Of a DNA stretch of 44,962 nt, positions 32,194 through 44,699 are shown one piece after another. The stretch comes from Erysipelotrichia bacterium. Lineage in GTDB: Bacteria; Bacillota_I; Bacilli_A; Erysipelotrichales; Erysipelotrichaceae. Positions within the stretch are counted from its first letter, which is position 1. Each line of letters begins with the position of its first letter. The DNA is taken from the NCBI GenBank assembly GCA_018333955.1, contig JAGXSD010000013.1, positions 1 through 44,962 on the forward strand, read 5' to 3'. The translations under genes were made by a program, and so were the position numbers. Under the pieces are notes generated by a model, which was not told the origin of the DNA, did no database searches, and saw nothing but the letters and a program-made list of their open reading frames with translations.

Positions 32194-32274
32194 AATAAAT
32201 TGCTTAATCTAAAATTATAATAGGGAATTTATACCCTTTTATGATTTTGATTGATTTGGGAAAGGAAGGCTTGC

Positions 32275-35200
32275 ATGAGTATTAAACAGTCATATCGCCT
32301 GACAAAATTTGGGAGTAAAGCACAAAGACGAGACTATTCTAAAGTTTCTGGAGAACATGATTTACCCAATCTAGTAGAAATCCAAACCGATTCCTTCGAA
32401 TGGTTTAAAAAGGTAGGGATTAAAGAAGTTTTCGATGAAATCTATCCAATCGAAAACTACAATAAAAACATCAAACTTGAGTTCTTAGATTATTGGTTTG
32501 AAAAACCAAAATATGATGTTCTTGAATGCAAAATAAGAGAGGCAAACTATGCCGCTCCTTTACGTGCGAAAATGAAACTAACTATTTTGGATTCACAAAC
32601 CAAAGAACTTATTGAAAAAGTGGAAGAGATCTTCTTAGGAGATTTCCCACTGATGACCGAAGCTGGTACCTTCATTGTGAATGGTGCGGAACGTGTCATC
32701 GTATCACAAATTGTTCGCTCTCCTGGAGCGTACTATGAACTCACTACAGAGGATAAAACCAATAAAGAAATCTTTATGGCAGAAGTTATTCCTTCTCGTG
32801 GGACGTGGTTAGAATTCTTAACTGATGCACGTAAACAAGCTTTAGGTCGCATCGTCAATATGCGTGTTGATCGCAAGCGTAAAATATTATCAACCATTCT
32901 TCTAAAAGCTATTGGTTTATCCTTAGATTTAGAAAAGGGTGAAGATGGTCTTGAAACCCAAAACTTCAAGCAGTTTTTACATTCCCTAAATTTACCAGTT
33001 CATGAAGATCTAGAAGTACTTTCTGAACAACGTGAATTCTTAAATCAATATATTCTTCTATACGCCGCATACTTTGGCCATTATGAGGAAATCGCGAATA
33101 CATTAGTGAGTGATAAAATCAAAACAACTCAAGAAGCCATGCTTTCACTTTATGAAAACCAACGCTCTGATGAAGTTGCGACTCTTGATGGAGCTATCAA
33201 CTTACTTAATGCGAAATTCTTTGATTATCGTCGTTATGACTTAACCAAAGCAGGACGTTATAAATTAAATAAAAAATTAGCTGCTGCAAATCGTGCTGAA
33301 GGTCATGTGCTTAATCAAGATGTGGTGGATCACAATGGAGTCGTTGTCCTTGAAAAAGGCACACGTGTGACTCGTAATGTGCGCAATCAACTTCGTGAGA
33401 TTTTAAGTGCTGGGCATTACATGAATGCATTCCCTTTAAATCACTTATTCTCTCATCCAGATAATGTGAGTGTATCACCATCGCTTAACATTGCATTACG
33501 CAATCGTGTTGTGGCTAGTGATATTATCCTTCCTACTGGAGAGATTATTGAGCGTGGTACAGTCTTAACAGATCGTGAAATAGCTCAAGTTCAAGGCTTA
33601 GAATCCATTGAAGTTTTAGGTGGAATCATTGCGAATGAAGTGAGTGTCAATGCGAATAACCTTCGCTCTGTATTAAACTATGGACAACGTTTATTTGTCT
33701 TAAACCGTGTCTTAGTGGATGGTGTTGATTTCAGCTTTGATGACAAATTAGTCGTTAAGCCATATCCATTCTTATCTGAATCAAAAGATAAAATCGCTAC
33801 CATGTCTACAAAACATGTGGATGCGTTATTAAAACTTGCGTTAGAAGGTCATGAAATTACATTCTACCTAGTTGGTGCTGCGGTACAAGAATTGCGTGTC
33901 AATGTTGAAGATTCAAACCATGAAGTTAAAATTTGTGGTATTGATCCAATTTCAAATGCGAAGACAGTCACTGTTTCCGACATGATAGTTTCGTTCTCTT
34001 ACCTCTTCAACATGTTTGACGGCGTAGGGGATGTGGATGATATTGATCAACTTGGTAATCGTCGTATTCGTACTGTGGGTGAACTGATTCAAAACCAATT
34101 CCGTATCGGATTATCCCGTATGGAGCGTGTTGTGAAGGAAAGAATGTCCATTACTGAAGTTGCGGCATTAACTCCAAAAAACCTTACTAACATTCGTCCA
34201 TTAACGGCTTCGATTAAAGAGTTCTTCTCATCGTCTCAGTTATCTCAGTTCATGGATCAAACTAACCCATTAGCTGAACTCACAAATAAACGTCGTATTT
34301 CAGCTTTAGGACCTGGTGGACTCACTCGTGAGCGCGCAGGGTATGAAGTGCGTGACGTTCACTCCTCTCACTATGGACGTATTTGTCCAATTGAGACTCC
34401 AGAAGGACCAAACATTGGTCTAATCTCAAACTTAACAACCTATGGTCGTGTGAATGAATATGGATTCATTCAAACCCCATATCGTAAGGTAAATCCAGAC
34501 TTCAGCGTTTCTGATGAAGTCATGTATCTTTCTTCTGATGATGAATTTGACTATGTCATTGCGCAAGCTAACGAGGTGGTCAATGGTCGTTTAGTCAATG
34601 ATCGTGTTGTTGTGCGTCATAAAGGCGAAAACGTCATTATGGAAAAGGAACTTGTCGAACTTGCGGACGTCTCACCAAAGCAAATCGTATCGGTGGCGAC
34701 TGCAGCGATTCCATTCTTAGAAAATGATGATGCGTCACGTGCCCTCATGGGAGCAAACATGCAACGTCAAGCAATTCCTCTTATTAAACCTGATTCCCCA
34801 TTTGTCGGAACTGGAATTGAATACCGTGTTGCGAAAGACTCTGGTAGTGCTCTTATCTCTAAAGTAGATGGGGTTGTTACTTATGTTGATGGCAAAAAGA
34901 TTTTAGTTCAAACAGAGGATGATCAAGAAGTTGTTCATACACTGCAAAAATTCCGTCGTTCAAACCAAGGAACTTCAATCAACCAAAAACCAATTGTGGT
35001 TAAGGGAGATCGTGTTGTGAAAGGTGAAATCCTAGCGGATGGACCGGCCATGCAAAATGGAGAACTTGCTTTAGGACAAAACGTGACCATTGCCTTTATG
35101 ACATGGTATGGATACAACTATGAAGATGCGGTCATCATGAGTGAGCGCTTAGTTAAAGAAGATGTATATACTTCAATTCATATTGAAGAATATGATATTG

Positions 35201-36411
35201 AAATTCGTGATACTAAACTAGGACCTGAAGAAATCACTCGTGATATTCCAAACGTCTCAGAAAATGCATGTCGTCACCTTACTGCTGAGGGGATTGTCAT
35301 GATTGGTTCAGAAGTAAAAGAAGGTGATGTTTTAGTGGGTAAAGTTACTCCTAAAGGTCAATCTGAAATTACTCCTGAAGAAAAACTTCTTTTAGCCATC
35401 TTCGGTGAAAAATCACGTGAAGTTCGTGATAACTCACTTAAAGTTCCTCATGGTGGAAATGGTATTGTCCAAGATGTTAAGCGTTTCACACGTAAAGATG
35501 GACATGACTTACCTCCAGGAGTGAATGAGATTGTTAAGGTCTTAATTGTTCAAAAACGTAAGATTTCAGAAGGGGATAAGATGGCGGGTCGTCATGGAAA
35601 TAAAGGGGTTATTTCAAAAATCCTTCCAGTCGAAGATATGCCATTCCTTCCTGATGGAACTGCGATTGATATTATGTTAAATCCATTCGGGGTTCCTTCT
35701 CGTATGAATATCGGACAAGTTCTTGAAATTCATCTAGGGATGGCTGCGAAAAAACTTGGTGTTAAGTTCGCAACCCCAGTCTTCGATGGTATTAATAATG
35801 ATGAATTAAAAGCTATTATGGCGGAAGCTGAAATGGCGAATGATGGTAAGACAATCTTGTATGATGGTCGTACCGGGGAAGCCTTTGATGAGCGTATTTC
35901 GGTGGGTGTCATGTATATGATTAAACTTGCCCACATGGTTGATGATAAACTCCATGCTCGTGCAACTGGACCTTATTCCTTAGTGACTCAACAACCTTTA
36001 GGTGGTAAGGCACAAAACGGGGGACAACGTTTCGGTGAAATGGAAGTTTGGGCCCTTGAAGCTTATGGGGCATCACGTCTACTTCAAGAAATCCTCACCA
36101 TCAAGTCCGATGATATCCTAGGACGAACTAAGACTTATGAAGCTATTATTAAAGGTAAAGACATTCCAGAAGCATCAATTCCTGAATCATTTAGAGTATT
36201 AACTCACGAACTTCAAGCTTTAGCCATTGACGTAAAACTTCTTGGCGATAGTGGAAGTGAAATTGATCTTAAGAAGATGAATGCGGAAGAAGTGGAAGTG
36301 CTTGCCGATATTGAAGCTCGTAGTGACATTGAAACACATTACAGTGTGGATGAGGACGATGTTCCTGAACCTGCTGTGGATGTTGATATTGATGTTGAAA
36401 TGGATAACTAA
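32275..36411 (+). CDS. rpoB: DNA-directed RNA polymerase subunit beta
   Basis: RpoB forms half of the catalytic cleft of RNA polymerase. The ATG at 32275 (MSIKQSYRL) has AAGGAAGG upstream; a longer frame from 32251 has no ribosome site. At 1378 residues it is about 185 longer than Bacillus subtilis RpoB. Most of the excess lies at about residues 335-570, where a D(x)nG(x)3EKGT-type module occurs twice (about 349-376 and 415-442). The rifampicin region ([21 protein letters not shown], 654-674) has Asn671 where sensitive enzymes have His. The C-terminus ends in an acidic tail. It is followed 15 bases later by rpoC. Confidence 0.97.
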   Translation: MSIKQSYRLTKFGSKAQRRDYSKVSGEHDLPNLVEIQTDSFEWFKKVGIKEVFDEIYPIENYNKNIKLEFLDYWFEKPKYDVLECKIREANYAAPLRAKMKLTILDSQTKELIEKVEEIFLGDFPLMTEAGTFIVNGAERVIVSQIVRSPGAYYELTTEDKTNKEIFMAEVIPSRGTWLEFLTDARKQALGRIVNMRVDRKRKILSTILLKAIGLSLDLEKGEDGLETQNFKQFLHSLNLPVHEDLEVLSEQREFLNQYILLYAAYFGHYEEIANTLVSDKIKTTQEAMLSLYENQRSDEVATLDGAINLLNAKFFDYRRYDLTKAGRYKLNKKLAAANRAEGHVLNQDVVDHNGVVVLEKGTRVTRNVRNQLREILSAGHYMNAFPLNHLFSHPDNVSVSPSLNIALRNRVVASDIILPTGEIIERGTVLTDREIAQVQGLESIEVLGGIIANEVSVNANNLRSVLNYGQRLFVLNRVLVDGVDFSFDDKLVVKPYPFLSESKDKIATMSTKHVDALLKLALEGHEITFYLVGAAVQELRVNVEDSNHEVKICGIDPISNAKTVTVSDMIVSFSYLFNMFDGVGDVDDIDQLGNRRIRTVGELIQNQFRIGLSRMERVVKERMSITEVAALTPKNLTNIRPLTASIKEFFSSSQLSQFMDQTNPLAELTNKRRISALGPGGLTRERAGYEVRDVHSSHYGRICPIETPEGPNIGLISNLTTYGRVNEYGFIQTPYRKVNPDFSVSDEVMYLSSDDEFDYVIAQANEVVNGRLVNDRVVVRHKGENVIMEKELVELADVSPKQIVSVATAAIPFLENDDASRALMGANMQRQAIPLIKPDSPFVGTGIEYRVAKDSGSALISKVDGVVTYVDGKKILVQTEDDQEVVHTLQKFRRSNQGTSINQKPIVVKGDRVVKGEILADGPAMQNGELALGQNVTIAFMTWYGYNYEDAVIMSERLVKEDVYTSIHIEEYDIEIRDTKLGPEEITRDIPNVSENACRHLTAEGIVMIGSEVKEGDVLVGKVTPKGQSEITPEEKLLLAIFGEKSREVRDNSLKVPHGGNGIVQDVKRFTRKDGHDLPPGVNEIVKVLIVQKRKISEGDKMAGRHGNKGVISKILPVEDMPFLPDGTAIDIMLNPFGVPSRMNIGQVLEIHLGMAAKKLGVKFATPVFDGINNDELKAIMAEAEMANDGKTILYDGRTGEAFDERISVGVMYMIKLAHMVDDKLHARATGPYSLVTQQPLGGKAQNGGQRFGEMEVWALEAYGASRLLQEILTIKSDDILGRTKTYEAIIKGKDIPEASIPESFRVLTHELQALAIDVKLLGDSGSEIDLKKMNAEEVEVLADIEARSDIETHYSVDEDDVPEPAVDVDIDVEMDN

Positions 36412-36426
36412 AAAAGGAGGCTCAGT

Positions 36427-39400
36427 ATGTCAGTCAATCATTTTGCCTCGATTCAAATTGGTTTAGCTTCTCCAGAACGTATCCGTGAATGGTCGTATGG
36501 AGTTGTTACCAAACCTGAAACGATTAACTATCGCTCACAAAAGCCTGAACCAGATGGACTATTTTGTGAACGTATTTTCGGTCCTTCCAAGGACTGGGAA
36601 TGTCATTGTGGTAAATATAAGAAAGTGCGCTATAAAGGCGTCATCTGTGATAAATGTGGTGTAGAAGTGACTAAATCAAACGTTCGTCGTGAACGTATGG
36701 GAAGTATTGAACTTGCTGCTCCAGTCGCGCATATTTGGTACTTACGTGGAATTCCTTCACGCATGAGTTTACTACTCAACATTCCTCCAAAACAACTTGA
36801 AGAAGTGGTTTACTTCGTATCTTGGGTCGTGACCGATCCTAAAGGAACTAACCTTGATTACAAGCAAATCATTTCTGAGAAAGAACTACGTGACTTTAAT
36901 GACCAATATGGACGTGGAAGTTTCGTAGCACAAAGTGGAGCTGAAGCTGTTAAAACATTACTCACTCAAGTTGATCTTAGTGCCGAACATGCAAAGATCA
37001 TTAAAGACTTAGAAGGCGCTGTTAATGAGAAACGTAAGAAACTCATTAAGCGTCTTGAAACAGTTGAAGCCTTCATTAACTCTGAAAATGAACCATCATG
37101 GATGGTTCTCGATGTACTTCCTGTGATTCCACCGGACTTACGTCCAATGCTTCAACTTGATGGAGGACGTTTTGCATCAAGTGATCTCAACGATTTATAT
37201 CGTCGTGTCATCACACGAAATAATCGTCTTCGCAAACTCCTCGATCTTGGAACGCCTGCAATTATCGTACAAAACGAAAAACGTATGCTTCAAGAAGCGG
37301 TGGATGCTTTAATTGATAATGGACGTCGTGCTAAACCTATTACAGGTGCCGGTGGTCGTGCATTAAAATCACTTTCTCACTCACTTAAAGGTAAACAAGG
37401 ACGTTTCCGTCAAAACTTATTAGGAAAACGTGTCGACTTCTCAGGTCGTTCCGTTATTGCGGTTGGACCAGATCTTAAGATGTATGAATGTGGTATTCCT
37501 CGTGAAATGGCGATTCAATTATTCAAACCATTTGTTATCAATCAAATTGTGGCGGATGGCATTGCGAACAATCCAAAAACTGCGGAAAAACTCATTGATC
37601 GTCAAGATGCACGTGCTTGGGATATTGTGGAACGTGTTATTGAACACCACCCTGTCTTACTCAACCGTGCCCCTACACTTCACCGTTTAGGGATACAAGC
37701 CTTCTTCCCTAAACTTGTGGATGGACGTGCAATTCGACTTCACCCACTTGTGACACCTGCCTTTAACGCCGACTTTGATGGTGACCAAATGGCGGTTCAC
37801 GTACCTTTATCTGAAGAAGCTCGTGCTGAAGCTGAAATCCTCATGCTTGGTTCCAATAACATCCTAGGTCCAAAAGATGGTAAACCTATCGTTACCCCAT
37901 CTCAAGACATGGTGCTTGGTAACTTCTTCCTTAACATGGAAGAAAAAGCAAGTGAATTCTTAGAAAAAGCAACTTACTTACGCTCTATTGGCGATGAGGA
38001 AGGTGCCCTACTTCATGAGCGCTATGCTGCGAATGAAGGAAAGGTCTTTAAAGACTATAATGAAGCGATTATTGCCTATGAGAATAAGCAAATTCACCTT
38101 CATACCCAAATTGCATTAAAAGCCTCTTCTTTAAATAAGGAAGGGTTCACTCCAACTCAAAACCGCTCTTACTTAGTCACGACTGTGGGTAAACTAATCT
38201 TTAATGAAATGTTCCCTAGTGACTTCCCATACATCAATGAAGTTTCAAAAGCAAACTTTAATGCGACTCCAGACAAATACTTCATTAAACCTGGATCGGA
38301 TGTGAAATCGATTGTGAATGCGATGGGTGTTGCCCCTGAATTTAAGAAAAAAGATTTAGGACTCATCATTGCGGAAGTCTTCTCTCGCTATGAAACTAAG
38401 AAAACATCTGAAATTCTTGATAATATCAAAGACTTAGGATTTAAGTATTCAACCTTTGCGGGAATGACCGTATCCCTTGCGGACATTAACGTAGCCCCTT
38501 CAAAAGCTAAGTTCGTTGAACAAGGTAAGAAGAGTGCTGACGAACTTGTTCGCTTACTCAAACGTGGTCGACTCACGGCGTGGGAGTATGAGCGTCATCT
38601 GACATCATTATGGGACCGTGTGAAAGCGGATATCGGGGATGAACTCATGAGAGAACTCCCTCGTAAAAACCCTATTAACATGATGGCAGTCTCAGGAGCG
38701 CGTGGTAACCGTTCACACTTTACTCAGCTAGCTGGTATGCGTGGACTTATGGCGAAACCAACGCAATCCAAATCTAAAAAAGAATATCAATCCTCAATTA
38801 TTGAAGTTCCTATTTACAGTTCATTCCGTGAAGGTCTAAACGTAAGTGAGTTCTTTATCTCGACTCACGGGGTTCGTAAAGGATTAACAGATACCGCCCT
38901 TAAAACGGCGGAATCAGGATATCTAACGCGTCGTCTTGTGGATGTCGCGCAAGATGTGGTCATTGGAGAAGAAGATTGCTTCACTGATCGTGGTTATCTT
39001 GTGGCTGAGATTGTGGATCGTAAGACCAACTCAATCATTGAACCACTCTATGATCGTCTTGTGGGACGATTTGCGAAGGAATCAATTATTCATCCTAAAA
39101 CAGGAGAAGTGCTTGTGGAAGAAGATGAATACATGGATGATGTGAAAGCACGTAAAGTGCAAGAGTCTGGTGTCAAAGAAGTTTATATCCGTAACGTATT
39201 CACTTGTGATTCCACTTATGGAATTTGTAAGAAATGTTATGGACGTAATATGGCGACAGGTCGTCTAGTGGAAATTGGTGAAGCGGTCGGTATCGTTGCG
39301 GCACAATCCATTGGGGAACCAGGAACTCAGTTAACCATGCGTACCTTCCACACAGGTGGGGTTGCGGCGGCTGAAGGGCAAGATATCACACAAGGTTTAC

Positions 39401-40233
39401 CTCGTGTTGAAGAACTCTTTGAAGCACGTGCTCCAAAAGTATCAGCCGTACTATCTAAAATTGATGGCGTCATCTCTGAAATCATTCTTCCTGATTCTGT
39501 CGGTGGAAAAGTTAAAGTGGTGGTCTCCAATGATAACGAATCCATTGAACATGATGTCGAGGCTAACCAAAACATCCGTTCATGGTTAAAAGTTGGATCA
39601 GAACTTGTGGCTGGAGATAAGATTACTGAAGGTCAAGTCAATCCAAAAGAACTACTTGAAGTTGCAGGGGTGAACGAAGTTCAAAACTACATTCTGAAAG
39701 AAGTTAAGAAAGTTTATGCGAGCCAAGGGATTGAAATCTCTGATAAACACGTCGAAGTTATGATTCGTCAAATGCTTCGTAAAGTCATCATCATTGATGG
39801 TCAAGATTCATCATTAAGCCCAGGGATGCAATTATCACTACCAGTGATTACCAATATCAACCGTAAAGCTCTGATTGAAGGCAAACGCCCAGCGATCTTC
39901 AAACCAGCACTTCTTGGGATCTCCAAAGCATCTGTAGAAACTGATTCATTCTTATCCGCGGCATCATTCCAAGAAACCACTAAAGTGTTAACGGATGCGG
40001 CTATTAAAGGCAAGATTGATCCACTACAAGGGCTAAAAGAGAATGTCATTATTGGTAAACGTATCCCAGCGGGTACGGGTTCCACAGCATATCGTACAAG
40101 TTCAGAAGACATTAAAGAATTAATGAGTTATCTCATCGAAGAACGACTTGAGCGTAATCGCCAAAGTGAAGAGTTTATCCCTCTTCCTGAAGAGATGACA
40201 CGTGAAAATGACGTTGATTTCGATAACGACTAG
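36427..40233 (+). CDS. rpoC: DNA-directed RNA polymerase subunit beta'
   Basis: RpoC carries the catalytic magnesium site. [12 protein letters not shown] places the three aspartates at 449, 451 and 453. The N-terminal zinc site is Cys59, Cys61, Cys74 and Cys77; the second is formed by the [11 protein letters not shown] cluster and an upstream Cys in GEEDCFTD. The 1268 residues are within the Bacillota range. AAGGAGG lies six bases before the ATG. The rpsL promoter begins three bases after the stop, and no terminator is visible between them. Confidence 0.97.
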   Translation: MSVNHFASIQIGLASPERIREWSYGVVTKPETINYRSQKPEPDGLFCERIFGPSKDWECHCGKYKKVRYKGVICDKCGVEVTKSNVRRERMGSIELAAPVAHIWYLRGIPSRMSLLLNIPPKQLEEVVYFVSWVVTDPKGTNLDYKQIISEKELRDFNDQYGRGSFVAQSGAEAVKTLLTQVDLSAEHAKIIKDLEGAVNEKRKKLIKRLETVEAFINSENEPSWMVLDVLPVIPPDLRPMLQLDGGRFASSDLNDLYRRVITRNNRLRKLLDLGTPAIIVQNEKRMLQEAVDALIDNGRRAKPITGAGGRALKSLSHSLKGKQGRFRQNLLGKRVDFSGRSVIAVGPDLKMYECGIPREMAIQLFKPFVINQIVADGIANNPKTAEKLIDRQDARAWDIVERVIEHHPVLLNRAPTLHRLGIQAFFPKLVDGRAIRLHPLVTPAFNADFDGDQMAVHVPLSEEARAEAEILMLGSNNILGPKDGKPIVTPSQDMVLGNFFLNMEEKASEFLEKATYLRSIGDEEGALLHERYAANEGKVFKDYNEAIIAYENKQIHLHTQIALKASSLNKEGFTPTQNRSYLVTTVGKLIFNEMFPSDFPYINEVSKANFNATPDKYFIKPGSDVKSIVNAMGVAPEFKKKDLGLIIAEVFSRYETKKTSEILDNIKDLGFKYSTFAGMTVSLADINVAPSKAKFVEQGKKSADELVRLLKRGRLTAWEYERHLTSLWDRVKADIGDELMRELPRKNPINMMAVSGARGNRSHFTQLAGMRGLMAKPTQSKSKKEYQSSIIEVPIYSSFREGLNVSEFFISTHGVRKGLTDTALKTAESGYLTRRLVDVAQDVVIGEEDCFTDRGYLVAEIVDRKTNSIIEPLYDRLVGRFAKESIIHPKTGEVLVEEDEYMDDVKARKVQESGVKEVYIRNVFTCDSTYGICKKCYGRNMATGRLVEIGEAVGIVAAQSIGEPGTQLTMRTFHTGGVAAAEGQDITQGLPRVEELFEARAPKVSAVLSKIDGVISEIILPDSVGGKVKVVVSNDNESIEHDVEANQNIRSWLKVGSELVAGDKITEGQVNPKELLEVAGVNEVQNYILKEVKKVYASQGIEISDKHVEVMIRQMLRKVIIIDGQDSSLSPGMQLSLPVITNINRKALIEGKRPAIFKPALLGISKASVETDSFLSAASFQETTKVLTDAAIKGKIDPLQGLKENVIIGKRIPAGTGSTAYRTSSEDIKELMSYLIEERLERNRQSEEFIPLPEEMTRENDVDFDND

Positions 40234-40235
40234 TC

Positions 40236-40264
40236 TTGACAATTGTTGGAAAAGACTATAAAAT
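40236..40264 (+). promoter_or_regulatory. Promoter of the str operon (rpsL-rpsG-fusA)
   Basis: A perfect TTGACA (40236-40241) is 17 bases from TAAAAT (40259-40264), set in TATAAAAT. The tuf promoter has the same TATAAAAT arrangement. Transcription should start near 40271. Confidence 0.75.
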
Positions 40265-40279
40265 ACTTAAGGATATTCA

Positions 40280-40312
40280 AAGGAGGTTTCCTGTGCGCAG
40301 GAAACCATCCTT
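40280..40312 (+). promoter_or_regulatory. rpsL leader hairpin that hides a ribosome site
   Basis: GGTTTCCTG (40285-40293) pairs with CAGGAAACC (40298-40306) around a TGCG loop; AAGGA (40280-40284) pairs with TCCTT (40308-40312) past one bulged A, giving 14 pairs. The whole AAGGAGG ribosome site (40280-40286) of the upstream ORF is in the left arm. No T-run follows. A second short hairpin (CACAC/GTGTG, 40327-40331 and 40338-40342) lies downstream. Confidence 0.65.
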
Positions 40313-40358
40313 ATTGAAGAATATGGCACACCAGGAAGTGTGTGAGAAAGGAGAATAA
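40293..40358 (+). CDS. Possible 21-codon upstream ORF in the rpsL leader
   Basis: A GTG at 40293, six bases after AAGGAGG (40280-40286), opens a frame of 21 codons ([16 protein letters not shown], then CEKGE) ending in TAA at 40356. Its last codons contain the AAGGAGA ribosome site of rpsL, whose ATG is four bases past the stop. The strong ribosome site argues for translation; the peptide is basic and matches nothing I know. It may act only through the ribosome opening or closing the leader hairpin and by coupling to rpsL. Confidence 0.45.
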   Translation: MRRKPSLLKNMAHQEVCEKGE

Positions 40359-40362
40359 CTTC

Positions 40363-40782
40363 ATGCCTACAATGAATCAATTGGTCCGTGCTGGACGCAC
40401 AAGCAAAGTAACGAAGTCAAAGTCACCTGCATTAAACCGCGGTCTTAATACTTTGATCAAAGAACCTACTGCGATTTCATCCCCTCAAAAACGTGGGGTA
40501 TGCACTCGTGTTGGTACGATGACACCTAAGAAACCAAACTCTGCGCTTCGTAAATACGCTCGTGTTCGCTTAAGCAACCAAATGGAAGTGACTGCTTACA
40601 TCCCAGGAATCGGTCATAACCTGCAAGAACACAGTGTGGTGCTTATCCGTGGAGGTCGTGTTAAAGACTTACCAGGGGTACGTTACCATATCATTCGTGG
40701 AACATTAGACTGTGCAGGAGTCAACAACCGTAAACAAGGTCGTTCACTCTATGGTACAAAAAAACCAAAAGCCGCTAAATAA
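40363..40782 (+). CDS. rpsL: Small ribosomal subunit protein uS12
   Basis: S12 sits at the decoding centre. The 139 residues contain [11 protein letters not shown], the site of streptomycin-resistance changes (wild type here), and KDLPGVRYH. The ATG at 40363 ([11 protein letters not shown]) has AAGGAG ten bases upstream; a longer frame from 40342 begins inside the leader. The protein is followed by rpsG after 25 bases, the usual str order. Confidence 0.96.
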   Translation: MPTMNQLVRAGRTSKVTKSKSPALNRGLNTLIKEPTAISSPQKRGVCTRVGTMTPKKPNSALRKYARVRLSNQMEVTAYIPGIGHNLQEHSVVLIRGGRVKDLPGVRYHIIRGTLDCAGVNNRKQGRSLYGTKKPKAAK

Positions 40783-40807
40783 GCATTAATCTGAAAGGAG
40801 AACAATC

Positions 40808-41278
40808 ATGCCAAGAAAAGGTTTTATAGCAAAAAGAGATGTATTGGTTGATCCAATTTACAGCTCAAAATTGGTAACACGATTAATTAACAAAATCATG
40901 GTTGATGGCAAACGCGGTGTAGCACAATCGATTCTCTACAACGCATTTGAAATCATTGAAGAAAAAACAGGTCGTGAACCGATGGAAGTGTTTGAAAAAG
41001 CACTTGGAAACGTCATGCCAATGTTAGAACTAAAAGCACGTCGTGTCGGTGGTTCTAACTACCAAGTACCGATCGAAGTCAGTGCAGAGCGTAAGCTCAC
41101 ATTAGGTCTTCGTTGGATCGTAAACTATGCACGTCTTCGTAACGAAAAGACAATGGAAAGTCGTCTTGCGAACGAAATTATCGATGCAGCAAACGGAACT
41201 GGTGGATCAGTCAAAAAACGTGAAGATATTCACCGTATGGCTGAAGCAAACAAAGCATTCGCACATTACCGTTTTTAA
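40808..41278 (+). CDS. rpsG: Small ribosomal subunit protein uS7
   Basis: S7 organises the 3' domain of 16S rRNA and lies near the E site. The 156 residues match the family ([20 protein letters not shown], then [14 protein letters not shown], about 78-91). AAGGAG precedes the ATG. In E. coli S7 represses the str operon; no such site can be identified here by eye. fusA follows after 26 bases. Confidence 0.96.
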   Translation: MPRKGFIAKRDVLVDPIYSSKLVTRLINKIMVDGKRGVAQSILYNAFEIIEEKTGREPMEVFEKALGNVMPMLELKARRVGGSNYQVPIEVSAERKLTLGLRWIVNYARLRNEKTMESRLANEIIDAANGTGGSVKKREDIHRMAEANKAFAHYRF

Positions 41279-41304
41279 TCTACATTTAGAAAAGGAGGAA
41301 CATT

Positions 41305-43386
41305 ATGGCTCGCGAGTTTACCTTACAAAATACGCGCAATATTGGCATCATGGCCCACATTGACGCTGGGAAAACCACGACGACCGAACGTATCCTGTAC
41401 TATACAGGACGCGCTCATAAAATTGGTGAAACCCATGATGGTGCTTCCACGATGGACTGGATGGCGCAAGAAAAGGAACGTGGTATTACTATTACTTCCG
41501 CTGCGACGACAGCCTCATGGAATGGTCATCGTATCAATATTATTGATACACCAGGTCACGTCGACTTTACAGTCGAGGTGGAACGTTCACTTCGTGTTCT
41601 AGATGGTGCCGTTGCGGTACTGGATGCGAAAAGCGGTGTTGAACCACAAACCGAAACAGTGTGGCGTCAAGCTACCAAATATAATGTCCCACGTATTGTA
41701 TTCGTTAACAAAATGGATGCGACTGGGGCAGACTTCTACTTGTCAGTTCGTACCATTGGATCTCGTTTAGGTGCAAAAGCTGCTCCAATTCAACTTCCAA
41801 TTGGTGTCGAAGCAAATTTTGATGGTGTAATTGACCTCATCGAAATGAATGCTCGTTATTTCCAAGATGTCGCTTTAAAGGTTGACCTTATTAAAGAGAT
41901 TCCGGCTAATATGTTAGAAGCTGCACAAGAATATCGTGCAAAACTATTAGAAGCGATTGCGGATTACGATGAAGATGTCATGATGGCAGTATTAGAAGGT
42001 GAAGAACCGACTAAAGAACAAATTAAAGGAGCAATCCGTAAAGGTGTTCTTACTGGTGAATTCTTCCCAGTCTTAGCTGGTGCTGCTTATAAGAATAAAG
42101 GTGTCACAGCCATGCTTGATGCGGTTGTGGACTACTTGCCTTCTCCACTAGATATTCCTGCGATTAAGGGAGTACTTCCAAATGGTGAAGTTGCTGCTCG
42201 TGAAGCTGATGATTCAGCTCCATTCTCAGCATTAGCATTCAAAATCATGACCGACCCATTTGTAGGTCGCTTAACATACTTCAGAGTATATTCTGGTCAT
42301 TTATCATCAGGTAACTATGTCTATAACTCCACAAAAGCAAAACGTGAACGCTTTGGACGTATCATGCAAATGCATGCGAACCACCGCGAAGAAATCACTG
42401 ATGTTTATGCTGGGGATATCGCGGCAGCTATTGGTCTTAAAGATACCATTACTGGAGATACCTTATGTGATGAGAAACAAGCGATTGTCTTAGAATCCAT
42501 GGTGTTCCCTGAGCCTGTTATTAACGTGGCCATCGAACCTAAATCCAAAGGTGATCAAGACAAGATGGGCTTAGCTCTAAGCAAACTTGCAGAAGAAGAT
42601 CCTACATTTAAAACTTACACCGACCAAGAAACGGGTCAAACCATCATCGCTGGGATGGGTGAGCTTCACCTTGATATCCTAGTTGATCGTATGAAACGTG
42701 AGTTTAAAGTAGAGGCCAATATTGGTGCTCCTCAAGTTGCATACCGTGAAACTATTCGTACTATGGCCGAAGTTGAAGGAAAATTTGTTCGTCAATCTGG
42801 TGGTCGTGGTCAGTATGGACACGTTAAAGTTCGTTTTGAACCAAACGAAACAGGTAAAGGATTTGAATTCATTGATGCGGTTGTGGGTGGAACAGTACCT
42901 AAAGAGTACATCAAACCTACCATGGAAGGGATTGAAAGTTCATTAAACAATGGTTTATTGGCTGGATACCCACTCATTGACATCAAAGCTACCCTATATG
43001 ATGGTTCTTACCATGAAGTTGACTCCTCAGAAATGGCGTTTAAAGTTGCTGGTTCATTAGCCCTCAAAGAAGCAGGTAAAAAATGTAACCCAGTTCTCTT
43101 AGAACCTATTATGAATGTCGAGATCATTGCCCCTACAGACTACCTTGGTAGTGTGATGGGAGATGTATCTTCACGTCGTGGACAAATCAAAGATCAAGAA
43201 GAGCGTGGAAATGCAGTTGCTGTACAAGCGTTCATCCCACTTTCTGAAATGTTTGGTTACGCGACCGACTTACGTTCCTTTACTCAAGGACGTGGAAGCT
43301 ACTCCATGCAATTTGATCACTACGAGGAAGTTCCGCGTAGTATCGCAGAGAAAGTTGCTAAGAAAAACAACCGCGACTCTCAATAA
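41305..43386 (+). CDS. fusA: Elongation factor G
   Basis: EF-G is the GTPase that moves tRNA and mRNA through the ribosome. The G motifs are seen: AHIDAGKTT (about 17-25), DTPGHVDF (about 82-89) and NKMD (about 136-139). The 693 residues fit the usual length; domains II to V follow in order. AAGGAGG precedes the ATG. It is the third gene of the str operon; tuf has its own promoter after 72 bases. Confidence 0.97.
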   Translation: MAREFTLQNTRNIGIMAHIDAGKTTTTERILYYTGRAHKIGETHDGASTMDWMAQEKERGITITSAATTASWNGHRINIIDTPGHVDFTVEVERSLRVLDGAVAVLDAKSGVEPQTETVWRQATKYNVPRIVFVNKMDATGADFYLSVRTIGSRLGAKAAPIQLPIGVEANFDGVIDLIEMNARYFQDVALKVDLIKEIPANMLEAAQEYRAKLLEAIADYDEDVMMAVLEGEEPTKEQIKGAIRKGVLTGEFFPVLAGAAYKNKGVTAMLDAVVDYLPSPLDIPAIKGVLPNGEVAAREADDSAPFSALAFKIMTDPFVGRLTYFRVYSGHLSSGNYVYNSTKAKRERFGRIMQMHANHREEITDVYAGDIAAAIGLKDTITGDTLCDEKQAIVLESMVFPEPVINVAIEPKSKGDQDKMGLALSKLAEEDPTFKTYTDQETGQTIIAGMGELHLDILVDRMKREFKVEANIGAPQVAYRETIRTMAEVEGKFVRQSGGRGQYGHVKVRFEPNETGKGFEFIDAVVGGTVPKEYIKPTMEGIESSLNNGLLAGYPLIDIKATLYDGSYHEVDSSEMAFKVAGSLALKEAGKKCNPVLLEPIMNVEIIAPTDYLGSVMGDVSSRRGQIKDQEERGNAVAVQAFIPLSEMFGYATDLRSFTQGRGSYSMQFDHYEEVPRSIAEKVAKKNNRDSQ

Positions 43387-43389
43387 AGA

Positions 43390-43418
43390 TTGAAAAAGTA
43401 GTGAATATCTTATAAAAT
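43390..43418 (+). promoter_or_regulatory. Promoter of tuf
   Basis: TTGAAA (43390-43395) is 17 bases from TAAAAT (43413-43418), set in TATAAAAT as at rpsL. The leader is about 35 bases with AGGAGG. Confidence 0.6.
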
Positions 43419-43458
43419 GTAAATGCATTAACAAAAATGAAACAGGAGGAATTTTGCA

Positions 43459-44643
43459 ATGGCAAAAGAAAAATTTGACCGGTCGTTAGAGCACGTCAAT
43501 ATCGGTACCATTGGTCACGTTGACCACGGTAAAACTACACTTACAGCAGCTATCACGTCTTATTTATCAAAATCAGGCGGTGCGAAGAAAAAAGCTTACG
43601 ATGAAATTGATGGCGCTCCAGAAGAAAAAGCACGTGGAATCACCATTAACACAGCTCACGTTGAATATAAGACAAAAACTCGTCACTATGCTCACGTTGA
43701 CTGCCCAGGCCACGCTGACTACATTAAGAACATGATTACTGGTGCGGCTCAAATGGATGGTGCAATTCTAGTAGTTGCAGCAACTGATGGACCAATGCCA
43801 CAAACTCGTGAACACATCCTTTTAGGACGCCAAGTTGGTATTCCTTCAATGGTTGTATTCTTAAACAAATGCGACATGGTTGATGATGAAGAACTTATCG
43901 ACTTAGTTGAAATGGAAGTTCGTGAACTTCTAACTGCTTATGGATTCGATGGCGACAACGCTCCAGTTATCCGTGGCTCTGCTCTTAAAGGTGGAGAAGG
44001 CGATCCAGTTTGGGAAGCTAAACTTGGTGAACTTATGGATGCAGTTGATTCATACATCCCAACTCCAGCTCGTGAAGTTGACAAACCATTCTTAATGTCA
44101 GTTGAAGACGTATTCACAATCACTGGTCGTGGAACTGTTGCAACTGGACGTGTTGAACGTGGTGAAGTTAAACTTTCAGAAGAAGTTGAAATCGTTGGTA
44201 TCCGTGACACTCGTAAAACAGTTGTTACTGGTATCGAAATGTTCCGTAAATTATTAGACTCAGCTCGTGCTGGTGACAATATTGGTGCATTACTTCGTGG
44301 TGTAAACCGTGATGAAGTTGAGCGTGGACAAGTTCTAGCTAAACCTGGATCTGTTAAACCTCATACAGAATTCACAGCTAACGTATACGTTCTTTCAAAA
44401 GAAGAAGGTGGACGTCATACTCCATTCGTAGCTAACTACCGCCCACAATTCTATTTCCGTACTACTGACGTAACTGGAGTCATTACTCTTCCTGAAGGTG
44501 TTGAAATGGTTATGCCAGGGGACAACGTTGTTATGACTGTTAAACTTATCGCTCCTATCGCTGTTGAGCAAGGTACTAAATTCTCCATTCGTGAAGGTGG
44601 ACGTACTGTAGGCGCTGGTAACGTAGTATCCATTATTAAATAA
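43459..44643 (+). CDS. tuf: Elongation factor Tu
   Basis: EF-Tu brings aminoacyl-tRNA to the ribosome. The G motifs GHVDHGKTT (about 18-26), DCPGHADY (about 81-88) and NKCD (about 136-139) are intact, and the 394 residues are standard. Codon choice is strongly biased, as expected of a very highly expressed gene. GGAGGAA precedes the ATG. The IS3-family element begins 21 bases after the stop, and no native terminator is left in that gap. Confidence 0.98.
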   Translation: MAKEKFDRSLEHVNIGTIGHVDHGKTTLTAAITSYLSKSGGAKKKAYDEIDGAPEEKARGITINTAHVEYKTKTRHYAHVDCPGHADYIKNMITGAAQMDGAILVVAATDGPMPQTREHILLGRQVGIPSMVVFLNKCDMVDDEELIDLVEMEVRELLTAYGFDGDNAPVIRGSALKGGEGDPVWEAKLGELMDAVDSYIPTPAREVDKPFLMSVEDVFTITGRGTVATGRVERGEVKLSEEVEIVGIRDTRKTVVTGIEMFRKLLDSARAGDNIGALLRGVNRDEVERGQVLAKPGSVKPHTEFTANVYVLSKEEGGRHTPFVANYRPQFYFRTTDVTGVITLPEGVEMVMPGDNVVMTVKLIAPIAVEQGTKFSIREGGRTVGAGNVVSIIK

Positions 44644-44664
44644 TCTTAAAACAAGCATTCATAC

Positions 44665-44690
44665 TGAACTGCCTCTTGTCAAGTAGACAG
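44665..44690. mobile_element. Terminal inverted repeat (one end) of an IS3-family element
   Basis: The sequence begins TGAACTGCCTCTTGTCAAGT and continues into GACAG, the kind of TGnACTG...AAGTnGACA end seen in IS3/IS150 elements. The transposase stop is 35 bases inside it. The other end and the target duplication lie outside the window, so the insertion boundary at 44665 is an estimate. Confidence 0.6.
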
Positions 44691-44699
44691 AAGAATTAA

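Noticed and set aside
32251-32274. RpoB start eight codons earlier
   Set aside because: There is no ribosome site before 32251, whereas AAGGAAGG precedes the ATG at 32275 and the protein then begins as usual for RpoB.
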